The notes below the pieces were generated by a model, which had not been told where the DNA came from, ran no database searches, and worked only from the letters and a program-made list of their open reading frames with translations. Position numbers and translations under genes: made by a program. Positions 1 through 10,082 of a stretch of 64,000 nucleotides of DNA are shown piece by piece (position 1 is the stretch's first letter; the number at the start of each line of letters is the position of its first letter). The DNA is from Drosophila persimilis (lineage: Eukaryota; Arthropoda; Insecta; Diptera; Drosophilidae). The stretch lies in contig NW_020825289.1 of NCBI RefSeq assembly GCF_003286085.1, positions 7,936,001-8,000,000 on the forward strand, in the 5' to 3' direction.

Positions 1-564
1 AAAATTCAAAACAATACCTAAGCAAAGAACAAGAACAACAGAACATTCTGCTCCTAGATGCACCTCACTGCAAAATTAACCAATACATAAACATAATTAC
101 AAATAAATTTGAGAAAAAAAAGAAAGTGATGTGAATAAGTAGAAATTTCTAAGGGGATAACGCCTCAGAGCTCACTGTTCATAGGGTGATATTCTTCTGT
201 CGCAGAAGGAAACGATCTATCTGCAGAGTATTTACAGACTGGCCCACATTCTCTTGGTTATTTTATTCGTTACTTAGATTCAATTATGGAACAATTTTTG
301 TTGATGCCCAAATTTTGACGGGCTTCAGTAATCTAATTTTCAATGCCTATAAGGCCCTTTTTGATGCATATGTATATAGATCCATTAATGACAGAATAGC
401 TTTGGTTTTTTATAATTTTATAATTCCTTTTGTTTTTGTTTTTATTAAGGAGAAAAAAATACAACTTTGTTTCGTTCGGATGGTTGTAACTTTACTTTAC
501 GAAGTATTCAGTCCATTTCTAAATGTTAGAAATTCTCTAACTAAGCACAGGGTGCGGTATAGGT
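1..564. other. 3' flank of the cuticle gene, no gene seen
   Basis: AT-rich sequence downstream of the minus-strand cuticle gene. On the minus strand there is an AATAAA (plus-strand TTTATT at 441-446) about 120 bases after the stop codon, a plausible polyadenylation signal for that gene. Open frames here are short and unremarkable, and I see no other feature. Confidence 0.5.
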
Positions 565-3302
565 TTAAGCCCTGATGTCCTTGTAGTGCTTGTCCTCGTC
601 GCTCTTGTCCAGCTTGATCGAGTACTTGCCGATGAGGGAGCCCTCAACGTCGGCCTGGCCATCGGGATTGAATTGGGGTCCATCACCAATATCCTGCATC
701 TCGTCCTTGAGCACCCTGTAGCCGTCCTTATCGGCGATATAGTGAACGGTGCGCTTCACGAATCCATCCGTGTAGCTGTACGAGCCTCTGACGGTGCCCC
801 CATCGCGCTCCTCTGTCCTTGTATTCTGGTTGTCGTTGATTTGATCGTCGATGTTGGAGCTGAAGGAGTACTGTGCATTTTCGTTCTGCTGGCGCTCCAA
901 CTCTAATCTGTCCTCCTCATCCTGATCGATCTGAAATCGGAGAGAAATAATTTTCATTAATCAACCTGATCGAAGTGAGACTCAAGCCCCTTTTTTCCAA
1001 TTAAATATTCTTGTGATTTAAATAAAATATGAATCTGATTTCAAGGTGAATACCGCATCATTTCTGTTCGGTCTGTCAGACCTCTGGATTTCCCCTTCCA
1101 TTGCACATATGACATCATGTGGGGATTTTCTATACTGACTAATGACCCAATGAACCTTGCTAACTATTGAGCGTATAGACATCTGTCAGATACGGTTATA
1201 TAATAATTTTACATGATCTTGCGATCTACAAGGTTTATGCAAGCCAGGAAGATTATCGCCATGGAAAAATCTGAATGAAAATTGTTTCTGATACCCATAT
1301 ATTGTCAAATATTGAAAACTTTCGCTCATCCGAAAGTGCTGATTGGTGCTATGGACAAAGAATGTTCCCATTGTCATTCCAACATGAATCGGATGCTATG
1401 TGTTGCGCATCAGTGCAACTACCAGAAATTGCTGGCAACTTTTGACAAATTTTAGCAAATGATTATCACAACTTGTAACGATCGTGTAAACCTAATCTTA
1501 GCTGCAACGAGTATGACTCAACAGAGCGAACGAAACGTTGATTGCGATGTTTTGACACATTATTTCTGTTCTCCTTCCCCAAGCATATTCAATTTGTCTT
1601 CTGCTTGAATGCATGAACGGAAGCAGTAATTGAAAAATGTGTCGATGTATTCCAGTTATCTGCTCGATATGGGGTCTCGTTGGTAGGCTAAATGCTCTAC
1701 TAGAATACTTATGTGAAGAAACTACCTTCGTTGAATGGTAAGGATTACAAGGAACTTCCACAACATCAAATCCCCACAGAATTTATTTTAATACTCAAAT
1801 AAAATAATAGATTTGTATTGCTCTTTTCTATCATAGCTTGTATCTTGTATGTATCTTCTACATCCTTCTTCCATGTTTCGCTATACATTTCGCGGGCTTG
1901 CGGGTAGCGTCTACAGCTATCGGCTATCCCGATCCTAGCTATATGTAAATTCAAAGTCAAAATGATAAGTTTTCGCTGTTGTTGGGGTGGAATATTTTTT
2001 CTTTCCTTTGTTTTAGTATCACGCGTCAAGGCGAGGCGTGGCAAAGGCAAGGTGGGGAAGTAGTCTTAATACTAAAAAAAAACTGAAAAAAAACAGAAAA
2101 AAAACTAACGATAAATAACCTGAAAACTTGTTCGGTCAGATCGAAACGGCTGTGTGTCGGCATATAAAGCCCGACGAGCGGCAGTCGATGTTGACTATAG
2201 TAACCAAGCGGACGTTCAACTGTTCAAAACAAATATACCAACAATTATAATCATGGGTAGGTGTTATGAAAGCGAATGAGTGCCAAATGCGGAACCATAA
2301 AGAATGCGGCTTTCATTAAACATTCACATTCAAATTTACAGTTCGACTGTGCTTTCTATCGCTCCTGATTGCTGCCTGTGTGGTGGCAACACTGGCTGCC
2401 AGCGGTAAGTACAGTACAGCTTTCTCGCTGGCAAGCTTTCGCTGGAGCTTTCCTAACATTTCACCTCACCCTTGCCGCCAACAGATTGTCCTTCCTCGAC
2501 CAAAGTCCAGAACTGTACGCCCAAGTGCCTGCACGACAGCGAGTGCAGTGCCATCGGTGGCAAGTGCTGCCCAAATCTGTGCAACGGACGAAGCTGTGTC
2601 CAGCCTAACCAGCTGGGCAACTCTGGTGGAGACAAGTCGCCCTTCGGCAGCAAGAATAGTAAGTGTTACCCCTCATACATGCAGAAATCTAATGAAATCT
2701 GACTACTGATCTCTTCCTTTGGAAGATATTTGCCTGAAATATGGCAGAATCTGTTAATAGGATCTGCGTCCATAGCTTCAAAGTTTTTGCTAAAAGCGAT
2801 TTGGTTCTTCACGAACGTTCTTAAGTAATGGGATAGTTTAAATTTGAGGATCAAACCATCAAACCTCGCAGAGTATAGTTTAGTATGCTTCTATCGATTC
2901 CTTCCTACCTAATCGATCTGGAGCTGTGGGTGACTAAAGTTAGCCTTTAACTGTTTCTAATATGATTGTACTTTTGTTTAATTCCTAGCTGGAGCTACGG
3001 GCAGCTATTGTGGCAATGTCAAGTGCAGCAGCTTCGAGAAGTGCGATATGGATCGCAGCACCAAGCGTCCCAAGTGCGTCCGATCTTGAGAACACCCAAC
3101 CCCATACCCATTCCCACCCCCACCTAATATAGCCACTAAAACACCAACAGCAACGCGATTAAACTTGTTTGTTTGTCACTAAATTGAGATTTTCCATGTG
3201 GTTTTCCTTTGTTCAGGGGAGTTTTCTCTTTTCTTTAACACTCACGGGTGCGGAGAGGACAACGGTAGCCAGCAGGCTGGCGATCAACACGAATTTGAAC
3301 AT
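565..3302 (-). CDS. Cpr51A: RR-type cuticle protein, two exons
   Basis: Structural cuticle protein, secreted by epidermis and expected to bind chitin through a Rebers-Riddiford domain. Exon 1 is 3246-3302: 19 codons encoding a signal peptide that begins MFKFVLIASLL and ends in SAP, followed by a GTGAGT donor. Exon 2 is 565-930, with a TTTCAG acceptor at 931 and a stop at 565-567. Both junctions are phase 0, giving 140 residues. After an acidic stretch (EEDRLELERQQ), residues about 39-93 form the RR domain, with AQYSF, GSYSYTDG and VHYIADKDGYRV matching the RR-1 pattern. The 2.3-kb intron holds a plus-strand WAP-like gene. The symbol rests on the domain plus linkage to ttv, as in the 51A region of D. 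melanogaster. The exon 2 assignment is secure. The exon 1 link is inferred from phase, signal peptide and the lack of a better upstream exon. Confidence 0.8.
2163..2168 (+). promoter_or_regulatory. TATA box of the WAP-like gene
   Basis: TATAAA on the plus strand about 90 bases before the ATG at 2253, followed by a short leader. It is consistent with an independent promoter inside the cuticle gene's intron. Confidence 0.6.
2253..3089 (+). CDS. small secreted WAP-like cysteine-rich protein, four exons
   Basis: Exons are 2253-2256 (ATGG), 2342-2404, 2485-2658 and 2989-3089. All have GT/AG junctions and consistent phase, giving 113 residues. The start is fixed by the tiny first exon, a common fly pattern in genes for secreted peptides. 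Residues 1-22 form a signal peptide (LCFLSLLIAACVVATLAAS). The mature part has eight cysteines at 24, 33, 37, 43, 50, 51, 55 and 60, including the adjacent KCC pair and the NLC/RSC ending expected of a whey-acidic-protein four-disulfide core. Four more cysteines lie at 88, 93, 99 and 110 in the last exon. WAP domains often inhibit serine proteases or act in defence, but no activity can be read from this sequence. The gene is fully nested, antisense, in the cuticle gene's intron. I do not recognise a named orthologue. Confidence 0.85.
3158..3163 (+). other. poly(A) signal of the WAP-like gene
   Basis: ATTAAA about 70 bases after the TGA at 3087-3089. It lies before the cuticle gene's exon 1, so the nested transcript would end inside the host intron. 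Confidence 0.45.
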
Positions 3303-3402
3303 TTCGATTGGGTTGATGAACTACAACTCTTCACTGGACTGGATGTGTGTTGGCGCTGCAAGTGATTTTGTACTATGGATCGTTGGCTGGCTGGTAGCCG
3401 GG

Positions 3403-3410
3403 CTTTTATA
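3403..3410 (-). promoter_or_regulatory. TATA box of the cuticle gene
   Basis: TATAAAAG on the minus strand, about 100 bases upstream of the exon 1 ATG at 3302. Spacing and context fit a focused TATA promoter, common for cuticle genes. It supports the choice of exon 1. Confidence 0.6.
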
Positions 3411-4161
3411 TCACACTTGAGACCGAACCGGCCCAAAAGCAGCAGCACCGGCAGCTGCGTCAGCGTCGGTGTTGCCTTTTCCCCTGCTGCCACTTCACCA
3501 ATTTTGGCTTTGGCTTTGGCCTGGCTGTTTACATATTTGACAAGCCAGAGATCTTCCCCTTACCAGATCGGACCCAAGCGTGGTGGTTGTTTTTTTTTGG
3601 GGGGGAAAACTCACAAAATTTCAAATGGAATTTTGCAATCGTTTAAGGGGGGGTCTCTTCGAGTGGCCCGAGGCTGTAAGCTGCAATTCGGTTTGCATGG
3701 TGTAGATGGGGCCCTGAAGAAGATTGAATGGGGAATCGGTGCATTGCGTAAGACTCGCGTGGTGCGGTGCGTTGCGGTTCGGGCTGGGTCCCATCTCGGC
3801 TTCAAGGTCAGTTGGTCAACCAGTTTCGATCTCGGCCAGTTCCAAAAGGTGCACTTACCCTACTGCCTATTCTGTTTCATCTTCTTCTGCATCTCCTTCT
3901 CGTGCAAGCGCTCTTTTTTCTGTAGTCTCGTTTTTGTTTTGCTTTTTTTTTTGGTCAACTTATGTAATTTATGTGAAGTTTTGTGCAAATTGAAAGCCTC
4001 GATGGTGTGTCTCGGTCGGGTCTGTTTGAGTTTGTGTTTTATTTCTCTTTCTTTCGCTTACGAGGAAGTAAGTGGAGCATTACGTTGCGTCTGGGGCGGG
4101 GGCACCCTTTGGTTAAGGCAACGCCATAACCACTCACCAACAGCTGGGACTCTGCCTAGAG

Positions 4162-4203
4162 ATTGGGATTGGGATTGGGACTGGGATTGGGACTGGGACT
4201 GGA
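4162..4203. repeat. GATTGG/GACTGG hexamer array
   Basis: Seven units of GATTGG or GACTGG in tandem. They create a spurious DWDW frame on the plus strand and QSQS on the minus strand. Confidence 0.85.
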
Positions 4204-5075
4204 GCCTGCGACTGGCCCCCAGTGCCACTGCAATTTTCGGCTTCGCCCCAATCTGGAGATCTACAGTGGGGCGTACTGGCACAGGATGTTGGGCAATCTT
4301 GGTAGCAGCCTCAGATAAAACAGATAAAACATTCGAGGAACCATGGAGAAAAAGTCAGAAAAAGATTCAATGAATACATTTCGTTTGCTAAGAATAATAT
4401 TTATTAAACATATATTCAGATATATTTATTTAATTAATGCTAATTCTTCCTCACTTTTTTCAACGCAATAAATTGAAATTTATGAAGCCTAAATTATACT
4501 TGATTGTATTTTAATTTTAATTTTTTCTTTACCCTTGCCAAAAGGTTAACCAAATGAATTACTAAATAAGTAAATGACTTTAAAATTTTGTAAGGGGCTC
4601 TGCGTACTCTGTTCGGCATAAAGTGAACTCTCGAGAATTCTCTCAACAGACATTTTATCACGTATCCGACCATAAGGTACGTTCTAGCAGTAGGACGGAC
4701 CGATTTGGGCATGCCCAACCGACTCTGGCCCACTGTCCGAGTGCTTGGTTTATTTGTTGTACATCCGTTCGTTCCACTTTCGATTCGTTTCCCCATCCAG
4801 AGCCACCACGGAGCTTCCCTCCATTCACCCACCTGCCGATCGACTCTGCCTCTGCCTCTGCCGCTGCCGCTGCCCCTTTCACTGGAGGGAGCATATGGGT
4901 AGTCTTTGTAGTATTGTATTGTAGATGTAATAACAGTTTAGTAAACTTATTTTTCTTTTATGTGTGTTATTTCAACGCCGCAACGCAACGTTGCAGTGGC
5001 ACCAATTTCGTTTGAGATAATATCCAGGCGTCTCTCGGAGATGGAAGACAAGCGGCTTTTTGTTGTAGTTGTTGT

Positions 5076-5220
5076 TATACCCTGCCAGAGGGTGGGTTTT
5101 TTTTGGCACAATATTTAATAAAGAACTTAAATAAAATGAAGACTTGTCCATAAATAATCCCCTTAAAAATACTTGGTACTATGCGTAGAAAGGGTATACA
5201 AACATCGTATAGGGTATGCG
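5076..5220. repeat. possible small transposon remnant with TATACCCT ends
   Basis: The left end reads TATACCCTGCCAGAGGGT and the right side has AGGGTATA (5191-5198) and TAGGGTATGCG (5210-5220), so the ends are roughly inverted. TATACCCT-type ends are frequent in decayed Drosophila repeats. The family is not identified. Confidence 0.35.
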
Positions 5221-7825
5221 AGAGCCCACTTTCTTGTTGGTTTTTGCTTATGTTTTGCCTGAAATTGAAATCAATATAAAAAGCTCAAGGTGAGAGACCG
5301 CATCAACTCGATGTAGCCATGTAGTCTTCGTCTCACACACGCAACGCCCCATCATCGGTGCGACGTTGGCTTGGTTTACCGATAATTTTATAATTATACT
5401 TTGTTGCCTTAATGATGGCCAATAGCGCAGCGACAGAGAGGAGGGGGCAGGAAGCTTCAAACATTTGCCATATTTACGACTCTATTTGGACTCTGCCTCC
5501 GCCCTTCCTTCCTTCCTCTTTCTTCACAAATTAGCACGCTCCTATCACCATCACCATCACCATCACCCCATCTCCTGCTTCCACTGCCTGCCTTCCACTC
5601 TTCCGACGGACATTTGCATGTTAACACCCCGACCCGCAATGGGAGTGGGAGAGCGGGACTCTCTTGGGCGTTTACGTTGACAAATTGCTTTGGGGCGCTC
5701 TCTTTTATCGGCCGCTCTTATGCAAATGTGCTTTTTATTTTGTTTTTCGGGCCTGTCTGCTGTGGGTTGGCCGGCTCTTGGATTTAGCTCAGGGCTATGG
5801 CTATGGATATTTGACATTTTCAATCAAAATTTGTTAATTATTTATTGGAGTTTGGAGACGATGATGACCCAGTCATACAAATGATGTCTGTGAGGGCGAG
5901 TCGCGTTCGCCTTTGGCCACTATTTAGTCTTTGTTTTTTGTTGTTTTCTTCTCTATATGGGCGATTCAATGACCTTTCGATTTGCATTTTGGGCATTGTC
6001 GATCGATACGCATAATGGGACTTAATAATCCATTGAAGATTCATCAATTAATCGGATTTAGTGGGATAAGTATTTATGGAGGGGGGATCGTTTTGTTTTG
6101 TTACCATCTCAAGTGGAGATGATGGACTGCCACGGCTAATGTAGAATAGCATATAATTAATGTACATTAATTATTATTACGCGCACTGCTTGAAGCCAAG
6201 TAATATTAATACGCGTTTTGAAGCATTTCCTCAGTGGAGCCAGTGAATCACTTGTTTTCATCTGGAAATAAATCCGATTTATAAGCCATCGCATAAATTT
6301 CCAGCTTTAACAGCTGTCCTCGCACTTGGCAGCAGACACTGTATATACGCACAAATTTCAAGGACAACTCGGCAAAAGTAACCCGCAAAACGTATGTATA
6401 CTTATACTTATGCATACATATACATAATATACATACTTATATTTGACTGCTGACATTTAGAAGAGGAATATAAGAAGCTTGATGTCGGCGTCGCCGGGTG
6501 CGTGCGCTCGAAAGGAATGCAATAAGAGAAAATGTGCGAAAAAAAAGACAGGAAGAGCAGCAGCAGAGGCTCGAATTATGCACGAACACAGACACACAAC
6601 ACACACGCACACATTTGCCTACAAAGAAACGAACGCAAAGCGCCAAGGTAAATTAATATTAGTGGGTAAGGCCACACAAGCTCGTGCAAATAGTAAAGCA
6701 CTGCAAACGAAAGTTTTTGATGCAAAATATCTCAGACAGACGCTATAATTCGCTATGTAATTTAGGAATTAAAATATAATTTGAATAGTTTTTGGTACCA
6801 TACCCACTGAATAACATATCTCTTGAATGTAAGGAGAGCAAGGTGCTGGGTGAAGAGAGCAAGAGAACTGGAGAACGGGACAGAGTAAACATTAAAATAT
6901 GTGTAGCAAATATTTTCCCAAGCACTTCCTTCTACACAGACAACCATACGCATGTGTTTGTAAATATATATGTATGTACATATGTACTGAAAATACATGC
7001 AATCCCTGCACCCATAAAGAAATGGGAACAAATGGAAGCTTCCAGATACATATCTCAAGGCAGGTTTGGCCAGTTTTAGATTCACTTTATTTTTTGTAAA
7101 AGAAATTTTATATAAAACCAGTTTAAATTAATATAAATAGATTACTGGAGCTGTGACAAAATGTATGCCACATGTTTAAGTGTAGAAAAAGTAATGCCAC
7201 TTAATTGCTCCAACTTTGTATCCACTTTAAATCGGGAAACACTTGCAGGAGCTGAACAAAAAACTTGTTCTTTCGTCTCTTTTACGCGGGATAATGTTTC
7301 ATGGTCTCACGTTCCGACTTTAGTCAACGTTAATTGCATTATTCATAGCATTTAATTTTATTTTGCTTGTGCACGTTTTTTTTTGGTTTTGCAGTTTTTT
7401 ACTCGACCTACCTCAAGGCTCACAAAGCACTTAGCAGCAGCCCCAGAAGGCTGTATGTAGGGGGGGCGGCAGGGGCCCCTAAAGACCCTCATATGCATGA
7501 GAGCGAAAGGAGCAACAGCAGGGCAAACAGCTGTAAGCGATACTGAGAGAATGCGGTGTGCGGTGCGGTGCGCTGCAGGGAGAAGAGAGAGAGAGAGCGA
7601 GAGAGTACGAAGTTATCAAAAGTAATTATCAACAAAAGACAGAAACAATGGCAGAACTAGGATTATGGAGGGTTTTTTTTTGGAACACACTAGCGGATTA
7701 TGAGGGGGGGTGTGCAGTGTGCAGTGTGCGGTGTGGGGTGGGGTCGGTGCAGTGCATAAATCTGGGGTTAATTAAGTTAGATGGTAACTCAGTTGGAAAA
7801 ACATACAAAATTCTCCTTTTAGCAG

Positions 7826-7831
7826 TTTATT
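7826..7831 (-). other. poly(A) signal after the 8-kb frame
   Basis: AATAAA on the minus strand, about 45 bases past the TGA at 7875. It supports a transcription unit ending near 7810, but AATAAA is common by chance in AT-rich DNA. Confidence 0.35.
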
Positions 7832-7874
7832 TCGACATTTTTGGTACGTTTTTATATCTGGGAGTACAGGTCGT

Positions 7875-8226
7875 TCAGTTGCTGGGACTTGGAGGATCGT
7901 CGGAAGCATCTGATACCGTCCCGCTTTGGTATAAAACCATGGGTACCAGATATAGACCAGGACTTCCATTATACTCCAGATGCTGTTCCTTACCCAACCG
8001 CGTCCCCGCCACAAACGAGGCCATATCTTGGTAGAAATCATCGCCCATGTGCTTATCGTACAAAACCAATTTCTTGAGGTTCTTAGACGATTCCCCTGCA
8101 GTAAGAGGCTCTCCAGGCTCTCTCTCACCTGCTCCTGCTGTCAGCGGCTTGAAGTTCCTCCATAGTGGAGTTCCTCCTAGTATGTCTCGCAAAGAATCTG
8201 CTGGTTTTCACCGAAAATAGGTTCAT
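7875..8226 (-). pseudogene. possible small gene, frameshifted
   Basis: On the minus strand an ATG at 8224-8226 opens 33 codons starting MNLFSVKTSRFFARHTRR. This is basic and acid-free, like a mitochondrial targeting peptide, and it ends at 8125. A second frame continues without a stop from upstream of there to a TGA at 7875-7877, with protein-like content such as KNLKKLVLYDKHMGDDFYQD and ordinary codon use. An AATAAA on the minus strand (plus TTTATT at 7826-7831) follows the stop by about 45 bases. The two frames differ by one base near 8125-8135, inside a repetitive AGCAGGAGCAGGTGAGAGAG tract. Splicing from the GTGAGAG donor to the CTGCAG acceptor would leave only a 33-base intron and the wrong phase. 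It is either a decaying gene, an assembly error, or an exon arrangement I cannot resolve. I do not recognise the family. Confidence 0.4.
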
Positions 8227-8339
8227 CTTTAAAGCTGAAGTGCGGGCTGGTTCTGTGGCTGGTTGTGTGGCTGTCAAGGCAGCATTGACCCTGCAGGAGT
8301 CACAAAAATACAGACACTGGCATGGACACACGGCGACAT

Positions 8340-9650
8340 GTGTAATTGTGGCAGCAATTTAAGCGCTGCATCATGCAACATTGCCAAACCGGAAGCAAGT
8401 GCACCACAAAACCCACAGACAGGCATACAAGACTAACAAGGGGCGGCAGGATGGCAGGATGGCAGGATGGGGCTGGGATTGCAACTTCAGGACGGTGGGT
8501 TCTTCTGCCGGTGGCTGATGCCTTTATTAAGCCAGCAAATAAAATCCGAAAGCGTCAAGGATACGCCTGTCTGTCTCATGCATAGTCAGGAGCACCACCA
8601 TGGAGGTGCATACATACATACCTACAGAAGTAGGAGAAAAAGCAGCAGCAGCAGCAGTCGCATCCTTCACATGTTTTGTATACGGTCTGAGGCAGTTGCA
8701 ATTTATGCACACAACTTGTCAACGATGGCATGGCAGCGATGGAGGGAGTGGCTTACAAGTGCTGCATTGGTTAGCCCCGTCGAGCAGGGGGGAGGAGACG
8801 AGCGGAGGGCACAGAAGGAGACAGAAGACAGGAGTACTATGTGGGGGAGGGGAGGGCTAGGTGGTGGAAGGTTGATAGAAGCAAGCAATTTACACCGCAC
8901 AATGCGTTGACACACGTCGTCCGCAAATGTGCGGCCAGAAGACAATAGAGCCAGGCAGCCAGACACCCACCCAGAGAGCAACCCATGGAGCCCAAGTCAG
9001 ACCAAGTCAGACCAGATACGGGTCTAAGATGGGAGCTTCGTGCCTCATTAAGCCGGAAAAGTGTCAAATGTCCTGTGTGGCTGCCAATGGCAGCGGCACT
9101 CTACCATCCCAAGGAGCTTTAATCTTGAGCCAGAATTTACGACTGTGTGCCAGGCGGGAGCGAGTATCCTCGCCCACTTATCCTTGACGCTGGGACTCCC
9201 CCCCCCGCCACACCTTCATAATTCACACAAGTGTTGACAATGAAAATGAAATTCCCATTAAAATGCAATATGTTGCAGCAACAGAGAGACAGGACAGGAC
9301 AGGACACAGACAGCACAGACAGCGCAGACTGGCCAAAACGAACGGACAACTTGGCCAAGACCAATATTTATACGGCCAACAGCATTTTCGCCTGTGAAAA
9401 TTTACACAAAACTTTATGATTCGGTTTTCTGTGCAAGTGCAAGTGCAAGTTTTCTCTCGTAATTCAGTTTTGTTGTTGCAAACTGTAATTGAATTGGGGA
9501 AAATATTTGCAGAATATTATTAAATTCAATGCGAAAATCATAAACTATTTGCCAAGAGCACATACATAGGTGGAGAATAATTAGGATTTTGTGTGCACGA
9601 GTTGTGAGGTTGCTCAAATTTACAATGTTTTAAGACTCAGCTTCTATATA
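8340..9650. other. intergenic, simple repeats only
   Basis: Contains a GGCAGGAT triplicate near 8447-8470, AGCAGC runs near 8640-8660 and a GGACA run near 9290-9310. No supported gene. Confidence 0.5.
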
Positions 9651-9652
9651 GG

Positions 9653-9905
9653 CTACCTGTCTATAGATCATAAAAGTATGCCCCGAAAAGACAGCCATAT
9701 GACAGGAGATTGGAACCTTTATTGCCTCATTCTGGCTATAATAATGATAAAGAGTAATAGTTGTTGAGTAATGATTCTACCTGTCTATAGATCCTAAAAG
9801 TGTGCCCCGAAAAGACTGCTGCTCTATCATTAATGCTGTGCGAAAGTCAGGTGTTCAAACTGAAAAGAGCTGTAAACTTTTGCCTCATTCTGGCTATAAA
9901 AATTG
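9653..9905. repeat. imperfect direct duplication
   Basis: CTACCTGTCTATAGATC followed by a shared AAAAGT.TGCCCCGAAAAGAC segment occurs at 9653 and again at 9777. TTGCCTCATTCTGGCTATA occurs at 9722 and again near 9880. The copies are offset by about 124 and 158 bases, so an insertion has accumulated in the second copy. It lies between the doubtful 8-kb gene and the 3' end of the transporter gene. Confidence 0.75.
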
Positions 9906-10082
9906 AGCTGATTGCCAAGCTTTTCTGCAATCTAGTAGACATGGATAGTACTATTTGCATTCGAGAAATTATACGATTTAGGTAGCTCAGACTTTGGGGG
10001 ATTTAAACGTAATCTTCGCTATCACAAATCGTATAATTCGCAGATAATAATCGCTGTAAAGAGGGGCATAAATGTAGAAATC

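Larger units (their letters stand above)
3415..7800. other. intergenic, no convincing gene
   Basis: About 4.4 kb between the cuticle gene promoter and the doubtful gene near 8 kb. It contains simple-sequence runs (T and G tracts at 3590-3605 and 3940-3955, hexamers at 4162-4203, a CACCAT run near 5545-5567, CA-rich stretch near 6590-6615). Long open frames on both strands are low-complexity and lack splice or codon support. Confidence 0.5.

Noticed and set aside
3375..4373. 332-codon plus-strand open frame upstream of the cuticle gene
   Set aside because: It is assembled from poly-T (Phe), poly-G (Gly) and hexamer (Asp-Trp) tracts, overlaps the minus-strand promoter, and shows no domain, signal or splice support.
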